Of a stretch of DNA of 39,072 nucleotides, positions 1 through 5,738 are shown piece by piece. Under the pieces are notes generated by a model. It saw nothing but the letters and a program-made list of their open reading frames with translations. It did no database searches and was not told the DNA's origin. Location of the stretch: positions 1 through 39,072 of the forward strand of contig JBIOXZ010000155.1 in assembly GCA_044869895.1 (NCBI GenBank). Direction: 5' to 3'. Each line of letters begins with the position of its first letter. Within the stretch, counting starts at the first letter, position 1. The translations under genes were made by a program, and so were the position numbers. Source of the DNA: AC-69 sp044869895. Its GTDB lineage: Bacteria; Actinomycetota; UBA4738; HRBIN12.

Positions 1-1334
1 GCGGCGAGCTTTCGGAACATGAGGGCCTCCGCGAGGGCCGCCCGCTCCAGCTCGTCCAGGTCCACGCTCTCGTTCACCGAATGGAACGAGGAGAGCTCGT
101 CGGAGGCTCCGAACAGGAGCACGGCGATCTCCGGGAACGTGCGCGACAGCAGGGGCACGAGCGGGATCGACCCCCCACTCCCCATGTCGACCGTCTCCCG
201 GCCCCATGCTTCGCCCATCGCCTCACGAGCGGCCCTGAAGATCTCTCCGTCGGCCTGGACGGCGAAGGGCTCGCCCTCGCCTCCCCGTTCGATCTGGAGA
301 TGCACGCCCCACGGGGCGTTCGCCTCCAGATGCGAGGTCAGGGCGTCCAGGGCCTTCTGGGCGTCCTGGCCCGGGGGGATGCGCAGGCTCACCTTTGCCC
401 GGGCCACCGGCACGAGCTGGTTCGAGGCCTCTCGAACGCGGGGGGCGTCGATCCCCAGGACCGAGACGGCTGGTCGGCTCCACAGGCGCTCCGCCACCGA
501 GCCCTCCCCGATCGAGCCAACGCCGGGAAGCACGCCCGCCTCGTCGCGGAACTCGTTCTCGGGGTAGTCCACACCGCTCCAGGGTCCCGACGCAATGCCG
601 GGGATGGCAACGTTGCCGCGATCGTCGTGGAGCGTGGCGAGCAGGCGGGATAGCGCCGTGAGCGCATCGGGGATCGGCCCACCGTACGCGCCACTGTGGA
701 CAGCCTTGCGAAGGACCCGGACCTCGACCCGGCAGTCCACCACCCCGCGCAGGGTGGTCGTCAGGGTGGGGATGCCTCGGCGCCAGTTCCCGGAGTCGGC
801 CACGACCGCGACGTCCGCGGCGAGGAGGTCACGATGGCCCTCGATCAGGAACGGCAGGTTGTCCGTGCCGGCTTCCTCCTCCCCCTCGACCAGGACCTTT
901 ACCGTGACCGGCGGCGCGCCGCCGAAGGCCTTCAATGCGGCGGCATGCAGCACGATCCCGCACTTGTCGTCGGAAGTGCCGCGACCGTACATCCGTCCAT
1001 CCCGGACCGACGGCTCGAAGGGCGGCGTGTCCCATTCGTCCACCGGGCCCTCGGGCTGGACGTCGTGATGGGCGTACAGCAGGACCGCAGGCGCGCCCGG
1101 GACGGCGGGCATCTCCCCGAAGACGGCTGGGTGCTCGCCGGTGGGGAGCTCGATCAGGTGGACACCCGAGAGCCCCGCCGCCGCCAGGATCTCCGCCGTG
1201 GCCTCCGCCGAGTCTCGAACCGGTTGGGGGTCGTAGCCGGGGAACGCGATCGAGGGGATCCGAACCAACCGTTCCAGGTCGGCCCGGATGCCGGGCATGA
1301 GCCCGGCAACGGTTCCTCGAAGCTCGTCGTCCAT
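1..1334 (-). CDS. M20-family metallodipeptidase (3' end cut by window edge)
   Basis: Zinc-dependent dipeptidase/amidohydrolase of the M20 family, probably cytosolic and acting in peptide or N-acyl amino acid turnover. About 444 codons are present and the frame is still open at base 1; family members are about 450-460 residues, so only a few residues are missing. Visible metal and catalytic motifs are AHHDVQP (residues 88-94, His89 and Asp91), GRGTSDDK (Asp122), the general-base/metal pair in EGEEEAG (about 150-156), Asp180 and a late FHSVNE histidine. The start is ATG at 1332-1334. A TATCGT -10-like element lies nine bases upstream with no Shine-Dalgarno, so the transcript may be almost leaderless. 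The exact substrate cannot be read from the sequence; carnosinase-like or acetylornithine/succinyl-DAP-like members share these motifs, but the HHDVQP and GRGTSDDK forms favour the broad dipeptidase branch. Confidence 0.88.
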   Translation of the reverse strand, partial: MDDELRGTVAGLMPGIRADLERLVRIPSIAFPGYDPQPVRDSAEATAEILAAAGLSGVHLIELPTGEHPAVFGEMPAVPGAPAVLLYAHHDVQPEGPVDEWDTPPFEPSVRDGRMYGRGTSDDKCGIVLHAAALKAFGGAPPVTVKVLVEGEEEAGTDNLPFLIEGHRDLLAADVAVVADSGNWRRGIPTLTTTLRGVVDCRVEVRVLRKAVHSGAYGGPIPDALTALSRLLATLHDDRGNVAIPGIASGPWSGVDYPENEFRDEAGVLPGVGSIGEGSVAERLWSRPAVSVLGIDAPRVREASNQLVPVARAKVSLRIPPGQDAQKALDALTSHLEANAPWGVHLQIERGGEGEPFAVQADGEIFRAAREAMGEAWGRETVDMGSGGSIPLVPLLSRTFPEIAVLLFGASDELSSFHSVNESVDLDELERAALAEALMFRKLA

Positions 1335-1343
1335 CGGGTGCGA

Positions 1344-1349
1344 ACGATA
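1344..1349 (-). promoter_or_regulatory. -10-like element (TATCGT) for the M20 peptidase
   Basis: On the minus strand TATCGT ends nine bases before the ATG. No convincing -35 hexamer or Shine-Dalgarno is visible. The spacing is what a leaderless or nearly leaderless transcript would show. Confidence 0.4.
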
Positions 1350-1384
1350 CCGCAGGTCCGGCGCGCCAGTTCGGCTGAAGTGGC

Positions 1385-2011
1385 CTACGGGAAGAGCCGC
1401 TCGATCAACCAGCCGCCGTCGGACTGCCTCGTGTACCGGAACCGGTCGTGGAGGCGATGCTCCCGCCCCTTCCAGAACTCCACCATCTCCGGTGCCAGGC
1501 GATATCCGCCCCAGCTCGGGGGGAGCGGGACCTCGACGCCCGGATATCTGGCGTCGATCTCCCGGTACCGGGCGTCCAGCTCCTCCCGCGAGCTCGCGAC
1601 CGCACTCTGGCGCGAGGCCCAGGCGCCCACGCGCGCCTCGCGCGGCCGGGTTCGGAAGTAGGCTTCGGATTCGGCCTGGCTGGTTCGCTCGACCGTTCCG
1701 CTCACGCACACCTGCCGGTCGAGCTCGCGCCAGTAGAACGCCATCCCTGCCTGAGGGTTGGCGACCAGCTCGCGTCCCTTTCGGCTCGCGTAGTTCGTGT
1801 AGAAGACGAAGCCGCGTTCGTCGATCCCCCTGAGCAACACGTGGCGGACGGACGGACGCCCGCCGGCGTCGGCCGTCGCCAGGGCCACGGCCTCGGGAAG
1901 CCGGATCCCAGCGTTCCGTGCGTCGTCGAGCCACACACGGAACTGCGCGATCGGATCGGGATCCAGGTCGCGCTTCGAGAGGGGATCGCGGTTCCCGGGG
2001 ACCTCCGCCAC
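1385..2011 (-). CDS. pdxH: Pyridoxamine 5'-phosphate oxidase
   Basis: FMN-dependent oxidase converting pyridoxine or pyridoxamine 5'-phosphate to pyridoxal 5'-phosphate, in PLP synthesis and salvage. The 208-residue length is normal. Visible family features are the N-terminal DPIAQFRVWLDDA helix, the FMN-binding stretch RHVLLRGIDERGFVFYTNY, SRKGRELVANP, the WREL..QVCVSGTVE strand, the SRQS segment and the C-terminal EFWKGREHRLHDRFRY / W..ERLFP signature. The start is GTG at 2009-2011, with a GGAG about eight bases upstream. The gene is divergent from the TauE-like permease and lies 50 bases from the M20 peptidase gene, so it could be read into it. Several PLP enzymes occur in the window (LysA, ThrC, GlyA). 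Confidence 0.93.
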   Translation of the reverse strand: MAEVPGNRDPLSKRDLDPDPIAQFRVWLDDARNAGIRLPEAVALATADAGGRPSVRHVLLRGIDERGFVFYTNYASRKGRELVANPQAGMAFYWRELDRQVCVSGTVERTSQAESEAYFRTRPREARVGAWASRQSAVASSREELDARYREIDARYPGVEVPLPPSWGGYRLAPEMVEFWKGREHRLHDRFRYTRQSDGGWLIERLFP

Positions 2012-2088
2012 GGCAGCTCCAGGCGGACAGTATCGGATGTGCCCGTGCGAGTGGGCAGGCAGTGGTCAGGCCGGCTCGGGCCGGGACG

Positions 2089-2094
2089 TATCCT
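2089..2094 (+). promoter_or_regulatory. -10-like element (TATCCT) of the TauE-UspA-ChrA group
   Basis: TATCCT is followed after eight bases by the GTG at 2103, matching the first conserved residues of the permease. There is no Shine-Dalgarno in the interval, so a leaderless message is likely. No clear -35 is visible. Confidence 0.4.
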
Positions 2095-2102
2095 TTGCTC
2101 CC

Positions 2103-3191
2103 GTGCACATCGATTGGTCCATCGCGCTCGCGTCCGTGATCGTCGGCTTCACCGTCGGCCTGACCGGCATGGGCGGAGGAGCCCTCATGACTCCCATCCT
2201 CCTGATCTTCTTCGGGGTGACGCCGACGGCGGCGGTCTCCTCCGATCTGGTCGCCGCGATGGTCATGAAGCCGGTCGGCGGTGGTGTCCACATCCGGCGG
2301 AAGACGGTCAGATGGGAGCTCGTCAGATGGCTTTTCATCGGCTCGATCCCTGCCGCGTTCGGCGGCGTCTTGCTGCTTCATGCGACAGGTGACAGCGAGG
2401 CGGTCGAGAGCACCACGAAGATCTTCCTCGGCGTGACGCTCATCCTGGCCGCCGCCGCCATGGTCTTCAGGGCCTGGCTTCAGGCTAGGCGCAGCGCCGA
2501 GGCTCGTGCCGGTCGGCGCGAGACGCTCGGTCCTGGCGGATCGATCGATGTCAGGATCCCGATCACGGTGATGATCGGGGCCGTGGGAGGCCTGCTCGTG
2601 GGCCTCACCTCAGTCGGCTCGGGCTCGATCATCATCGTGTGCCTCATGCTCACCTACCCGACGCTCCGGGGGTCCCAGCTCGTGGGTACCGATCTGGTGC
2701 AGGCCGTCCCCTTGGTGACCTCCGCGGCGTTGGCGCACATCCTCGTCGGTGACCTCGAGCTCGGCCTGACCGCTTCGATCCTGATTGGTGCACTCCCGGC
2801 TGTGTACGTTGGTGCGCGGCTTTCATCAAAGGCGCCGGAGGGCGTCATCCGTCCCGCCATCGTGCTCGTTCTCCTAGCCTCGGCCCTGAAGCTGCTGGAG
2901 GTGCCAACGGGGGTCCTCGGCGTCATCCTCGTGGCGGTTGCCCTCATGGGACTCCCGATCTGGGGGGCGATCGATGCGGCCGCACACCCGCAGGACATGT
3001 GGGACCGTGCTGGCTTGAGTCGTCGGCGGTGGATAGGTTGGCAGGCGTTTGGCGCGCCGATCGGGATCGGGTTCGCCGTGGCGGCCGCCTATTTCGCCAG
3101 AACGCGTCGACAACTCGGTCCGGGGTCGCTCATACCTGACCGCGGCGACGAGACCGTCCCGGCCGAAGCTCACGAAGCAGGCCTCCACTGA
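2103..3191 (+). CDS. TauE/SafE-family sulfite or organosulfonate exporter
   Basis: Polytopic inner-membrane permease of the TauE/SafE (DUF81) family, members of which export sulfite, sulfoacetate or related anions. Two repeated halves are visible. The first begins IDWSIALASVIVGFTVGLTGMGGGALMTP and the second IPITVMIGAVGGLLVGLTSVGSGSIIIV, each with the family's glycine-rich G(M/V)GxG turn; about eight membrane segments are predicted. The GTG at 2103 is chosen because the conserved first helix begins there and a TATCCT -10 box lies eight bases upstream; an in-frame ATG at 2037 would add 22 unconserved residues. The C-terminal tail after about residue 335 is hydrophilic. UspA and ChrA genes follow directly. 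The substrate is inferred from the family only. Confidence 0.82.
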   Translation: MHIDWSIALASVIVGFTVGLTGMGGGALMTPILLIFFGVTPTAAVSSDLVAAMVMKPVGGGVHIRRKTVRWELVRWLFIGSIPAAFGGVLLLHATGDSEAVESTTKIFLGVTLILAAAAMVFRAWLQARRSAEARAGRRETLGPGGSIDVRIPITVMIGAVGGLLVGLTSVGSGSIIIVCLMLTYPTLRGSQLVGTDLVQAVPLVTSAALAHILVGDLELGLTASILIGALPAVYVGARLSSKAPEGVIRPAIVLVLLASALKLLEVPTGVLGVILVAVALMGLPIWGAIDAAAHPQDMWDRAGLSRRRWIGWQAFGAPIGIGFAVAAAYFARTRRQLGPGSLIPDRGDETVPAEAHEAGLH

Positions 3192-3616
3192 GCGAGCATG
3201 GGGCGTTCGAGCGCATCCTCGTCGCCGTGGACGGGTCACCACAGAGCGACAAGACGATCGCCATCGGCCTCGACCTCGCTCAGCGGTACAACGCAGCGGT
3301 GACCGTCGTTCACGTTCGCGAATACGAGCGATACGAGGGGTCCGACGTCGACCTCGGTCCGCCGGTCACGGCGGAGAACCTCGTGGCGCAGGCGGTCGCG
3401 AGGTTCGAAGAAGCTGGCGTCGACGCCCGAGGGGAGATTCGCCGGGTGAGCACCGGGGACACGCCCCAACAGATCATCGAGGTTGCGGGCGCGGCCCGGG
3501 CAGACCTGATCGTCCTCGGATCGCGCGGCATGACCGAATGGAAGAGTCTGCTGCTGGGCGGTGTTGCGAACAAGGTCGTGCACCACGCCACCTGCCCGGT
3601 GCTGTTGGTTCGGTAG
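3188..3616 (+). CDS. Universal stress protein UspA family, start codon uncertain
   Basis: Small cytosolic nucleotide-binding-type stress protein. The conserved first strand ERILVAVDGSPQSDKTI is encoded from about 3209. The ATP-loop-like segment VLGSRGMTEWKSLLLGGVANKVVHHA and the C-terminal CPVLLVR strand are intact. The first conventional in-frame start is GTG 3227, which would delete the core strand RILVAV. In-frame upstream there is only CTG 3188, overlapping the TauE stop as CTGA with a GCAGG about nine bases before it. An ATG at 3198 sits one base out of frame, and one extra G in the following G run would fuse it to the conserved frame as MGAFERILVAVDG. The true start is therefore a CTG or is hidden by a one-base deletion. 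The protein would have about 142 residues, normal for the family. The gene is cotranscribed with TauE and ChrA. Confidence 0.75.
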   Translation: MSEHGAFERILVAVDGSPQSDKTIAIGLDLAQRYNAAVTVVHVREYERYEGSDVDLGPPVTAENLVAQAVARFEEAGVDARGEIRRVSTGDTPQQIIEVAGAARADLIVLGSRGMTEWKSLLLGGVANKVVHHATCPVLLVR

Positions 3617-3634
3617 GAGCGACTGGACGCACCG

Positions 3635-4807
3635 ATGAAGCAGCCGGCCACCGAGCGAGTCCGGCTCGCCGTGGTCGCTCGAGAATGGACGCGGATCGGC
3701 TGCACCGGGTTCGGCGGCCCACCTGCACATATCGCGCTCCTCCGCGAGCTGTGCGTCGAGCGGCGCCCGTGGCTGTCGGCTCGCGAGTTCGAAGACGGCA
3801 TCGCCGCCACCAATCTCCTCCCGGGCCCTGCCTCGACGCAGCTCGCCATCTACTGCGCCTGGCGCCTCCGCGGCCGCCTCGGTGCGGTGGTCGGTGGATC
3901 CTGCTTCATCTTGCCGGGGCTCATCGTCATCCTTGGATTGGCCGCGCTGTTCCTCGGGCCCCACCCACCGCGGTGGGTGGAGGGGGCGGCCGCCGGGGCC
4001 GGTGCCGCCGTTCCCGCCGTCGCCGTTTCAGCCGCCATCGCGCTGATCCCTCCCAGCTGGCGTCGGACTGGTGCCGCCCTCAACCACCGGGTTCGGTGGA
4101 TGGCCTACCTGGTCCTCGGCTTCGCCGCGGCGGCCACGATCGGCCCATGGCTCGTCCTGGTCCTTGCTGGCTGCGGGATCGTCGAGGTGGCCGCCGGGGC
4201 CCGTGGCGAGCGAACGACGTCGTGGCTGAGCGGGTTCGCCCCGGCCCTGATCGTCCATGCGTCCGCAGTCGGCGGTGTCGGCGCCCTGGCGTGGGTGGCG
4301 TTCAAGGTGGGCGCGCTGTCATACGGCGGGGGATTCGTGATCATCCCCCTCATGCAGCGGGACGCCGTCAACACCTATCACTGGATGACGGGCAGCCAGT
4401 TCCTGAGTGCGGTCGCCCTCGGCCAGATCACGCCCGGACCGGTGGTCCAGACGGTCGCGGTGGTCGGCTACGCGGCGGCGGGGATCGGGGGCGGCCTTCT
4501 GGCCTCGCTCGTCGCGTTCGGCCCTTCGTTCGCCTTCGTCCTCATCGGTGCGCCACGATTCGAGCGGCTGCGTGCCAATACCGGAGTTCAGCACTTCCTC
4601 ACCGGAGCGGGGGCCGCCGCAATCGGCGCCATCGCGGGCTCGGCCATCGGCCTCGGCCTCGAACTCGAACATCTCTGGCAAGTGGTGGTGCTGGCACTGG
4701 CCACGGCCTGGCTGCTGGGGCTCCATCGCGGAGTGGTAAGCGCCCTTCTCGTTGCCGCCGTGCTTGGTGTGGTGGCGGCGTGGACCGGCGCCCCGATCGG
4801 GGGATGA
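3635..4807 (+). CDS. chrA: Chromate transporter, two-domain ChrA family
   Basis: Inner-membrane transporter of the CHR superfamily; long-chain members export chromate, probably in exchange or with proton motive force. The 390-residue length and two homologous halves fit the long form. The N-half shows WTRIGCTGFGGPPAHIALLR and NLLPGPASTQLAIYCAWR; the C-half shows FKVGALSYGGGFVIIPLMQ and ALGQITPGPVVQTVAVVGY. These are the paired FGG/PGP motifs of ChrA. The start is ATG 3635, 18 bases after the UspA stop, with only a weak ribosome site. It ends the TauE-UspA-ChrA group, suggesting an oxyanion or oxidative-stress unit (inference). Substrate specificity for chromate, rather than another oxyanion, is not proven by sequence. 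Confidence 0.87.
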   Translation: MKQPATERVRLAVVAREWTRIGCTGFGGPPAHIALLRELCVERRPWLSAREFEDGIAATNLLPGPASTQLAIYCAWRLRGRLGAVVGGSCFILPGLIVILGLAALFLGPHPPRWVEGAAAGAGAAVPAVAVSAAIALIPPSWRRTGAALNHRVRWMAYLVLGFAAAATIGPWLVLVLAGCGIVEVAAGARGERTTSWLSGFAPALIVHASAVGGVGALAWVAFKVGALSYGGGFVIIPLMQRDAVNTYHWMTGSQFLSAVALGQITPGPVVQTVAVVGYAAAGIGGGLLASLVAFGPSFAFVLIGAPRFERLRANTGVQHFLTGAGAAAIGAIAGSAIGLGLELEHLWQVVVLALATAWLLGLHRGVVSALLVAAVLGVVAAWTGAPIGG

Positions 4808-4891
4808 CCGCCGCTCCGCCGTGCTTTGTCCTTGCCGGTGGAATCTCGTTGTTGCCTTCCGGCCGATTCTGTCGCACCATGGCGGCACGGG

Positions 4892-4907
4892 AGAAAGGAG
4901 GTGGTCC
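4892..4907 (+). promoter_or_regulatory. Extended Shine-Dalgarno, near-full anti-16S complement
   Basis: AGAAAGGAGGTGGTCC matches the reverse complement of the typical actinobacterial 16S rRNA 3' end (AGAAAGGAGGTGATCC) at 15 of 16 positions; the single change, A to G, still permits a G-U pair. The GGAGG core ends nine bases before the TTG at 4911. No other ribosome site noted in the window is this long. Confidence 0.6.
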
Positions 4908-4910
4908 AAC

Positions 4911-4952
4911 TTGCATAAACGGCAGGAGACCCCCGAGGTGACTGGCTGCTGA
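4911..4952 (+). CDS. Tiny ORF, 13 codons, behind an extended Shine-Dalgarno
   Basis: The TTG at 4911 opens a 13-codon frame reading (M)HKRQETPEVTGC, then TGA. The evidence for translation is the exceptionally long Shine-Dalgarno at the correct distance and the position in a 363-base gene-free gap between chrA and tRNA-Arg. The frame is open further upstream into chrA, so only the ribosome site fixes the start. The peptide is basic at the N-terminus, ends in Gly-Cys and has no signal peptide. I do not recognise it. It could be a leader or attenuator peptide for the structured RNA that follows, or a free-standing microprotein. A fortuitous ORF next to a ribosome-binding decoy cannot be excluded. 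Confidence 0.4.
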   Translation: MHKRQETPEVTGC

Positions 4953-4963
4953 GCCATCCCTCG

Positions 4964-5133
4964 CGGGCAGGGGCCACCGCCCCGCCCGTCCGCCGGGAGA
5001 CCGGCAGAATCCAACCAGCTCACCGATCTCACGATGCTCCGGTTGGTCTACCGGACGAAGCCTCGTAACGGCCGAAGTGCTCGTGAGGCGATGGTCACCG
5101 AATGGGCCGGGCCCACGCTGGGCCCGGCCCATT
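4964..5133 (+). ncRNA. Candidate structured RNA between the tiny ORF and tRNA-Arg
   Basis: Downstream of the 13-codon ORF the sequence folds locally. Arms CGGGC-A-GGGGC (4964-4974) and GCCCC-GCCCG (4979-4988) form a ten-pair stem with one bulged A. GCCGG-GAGA-CCGGC (4992-5005) is a five-pair stem closed by a GNRA-type tetraloop. CCAACC (near 4991-5020) can pair with GGTTGG at 5041-5046. The region ends in the perfect 15-pair stem at 5101-5133. No larger ORF with coding character is visible here. I do not recognise a known riboswitch or RNA family. The sequence is GC-rich, so some hairpins are expected by chance, and covariation data would be needed. Confidence 0.3.
5101..5133 (+). terminator. 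Perfect 15-bp stem with 3-base loop
   Basis: AATGGGCCGGGCCCA (5101-5115), loop CGC, then the exact complement (5119-5133). There is no long U-run after it on either strand, so it may be a GC-rich intrinsic-like terminator of the actinobacterial type. It lies between plus-strand transcription from the chrA/tiny-ORF side and minus-strand transcription of tRNA-Arg, so it may serve both directions. Confidence 0.6.
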
Positions 5134-5171
5134 CATGTCGCCTTGAGGGTCCTCGAACGTCAAGCTTGCGG

Positions 5172-5243
<72 letters not shown>

Positions 5244-5254
5244 GTGCCGTCCCG

Positions 5255-5260
5255 AGTCTA
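5255..5260 (-). promoter_or_regulatory. -10-like element (TAGACT) for tRNA-Arg
   Basis: On the minus strand TAGACT ends 11 bases before the mature tRNA 5' end, giving a leader of only a few bases. The same hexamer recurs upstream of the glucosidase gene and the tyrosine phosphatase gene. No good -35 is visible. Confidence 0.45.
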
Positions 5261-5313
5261 GCAACGCCCTCTGCCGGAGGGTCCGATGTGCTGGTCTGGG
5301 TGAAACCCTTCGC

Positions 5314-5319
5314 TATCCT
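5314..5319 (+). promoter_or_regulatory. -10-like element (TATCCT) of the response regulator
   Basis: TATCCT is followed after six bases by ATG 5326, the distance expected for a transcript starting at the initiation codon. It supports ATG 5326 as the intended start although that ATG is out of frame with the receiver domain. Confidence 0.4.
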
Positions 5320-5325
5320 GCGCAC

Positions 5326-5720
5326 ATGAAGGGTGGAGCCAGCCGCGGATCCTGATCGTCGACGACGATGTGGTCATCAGCCGTCTGCTCCAGATCAACT
5401 TCCGGGTGGATGTGTTCGAGGTCGATTCGGCGTCCGGGTGGAAGGAAGTCTCCCGGCAGGTTGCCGAGCAGGTCCCGGACCTGGTCATCCTCGACGTCAT
5501 GATGCCGCGGGTCGACGGCTTCGAGATCCTCCGCCGGTTGAAGGAGATGCCGGCCATGCGGGACGTTCCGTGCATCTTCCTGTCCGCTCGAGCACAGGAC
5601 GAGGACCGGGCTCGCGGCTACGCTCTCGGCGTGGAAGAGTACGTCACGAAGCCCTTCGACCCGTCGCACCTGGTCGAGATGGTCCGTCGAACGATCGCCC
5701 GCAAGACGGCGCAGGCCTAG
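5326..5720 (+). CDS. Single-domain response regulator with apparent 5' frameshift
   Basis: Stand-alone receiver (CheY/PhoB-type REC) domain with no output domain. The core is intact: strand 1 RILIVDDD (from 5346), phosphoacceptor in LVILDVMMPRVDGFEILRRLK (Asp42 counted from GTG 5370), Ser72 in CIFLSAR and Lys94 in YVTKPF. No ATG, GTG or TTG precedes strand 1 in this frame: the first usable one, GTG 5370, would remove the acidic pocket. ATG 5326, directly after a TATCCT box, reads MKGGASRGS and then stops; one extra base near 5340-5346 would join it to RILIVDDD. So either the assembly lost a base or the gene is frameshifted. No histidine kinase is adjacent. The argS start follows after 18 bases. 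The family call is firm, the target pathway unknown. Confidence 0.78.
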
Positions 5721-5738
5721 GCGACCCCCTCGCCGCCG

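Noticed and set aside
2037..2102. ATG 2037 as the start of the TauE-family gene
   Set aside because: It adds 22 non-hydrophobic, unconserved residues and lies upstream of the TATCCT -10 box; GTG 2103 fits promoter spacing and the first helix.
4892..4907. Possible fragment of a 16S rRNA gene (antisense 3' end)
   Set aside because: Similarity to the reverse complement of the 16S 3' end stops immediately after the Shine-Dalgarno complement; the following bases do not match rRNA.
3049..4941. 630-codon plus-strand ORF across TauE end, UspA and chrA
   Set aside because: It is Arg/Pro/Gly-rich, has no recognisable domain and overlaps three clear family proteins in another frame: a typical high-GC shadow frame.
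5101..5133. 15-bp inverted repeat as an integration (att) site or IS end
   Set aside because: It is a symmetrical hairpin with a three-base loop, no integrase or transposase is nearby, and no direct repeat of the tRNA end is visible.
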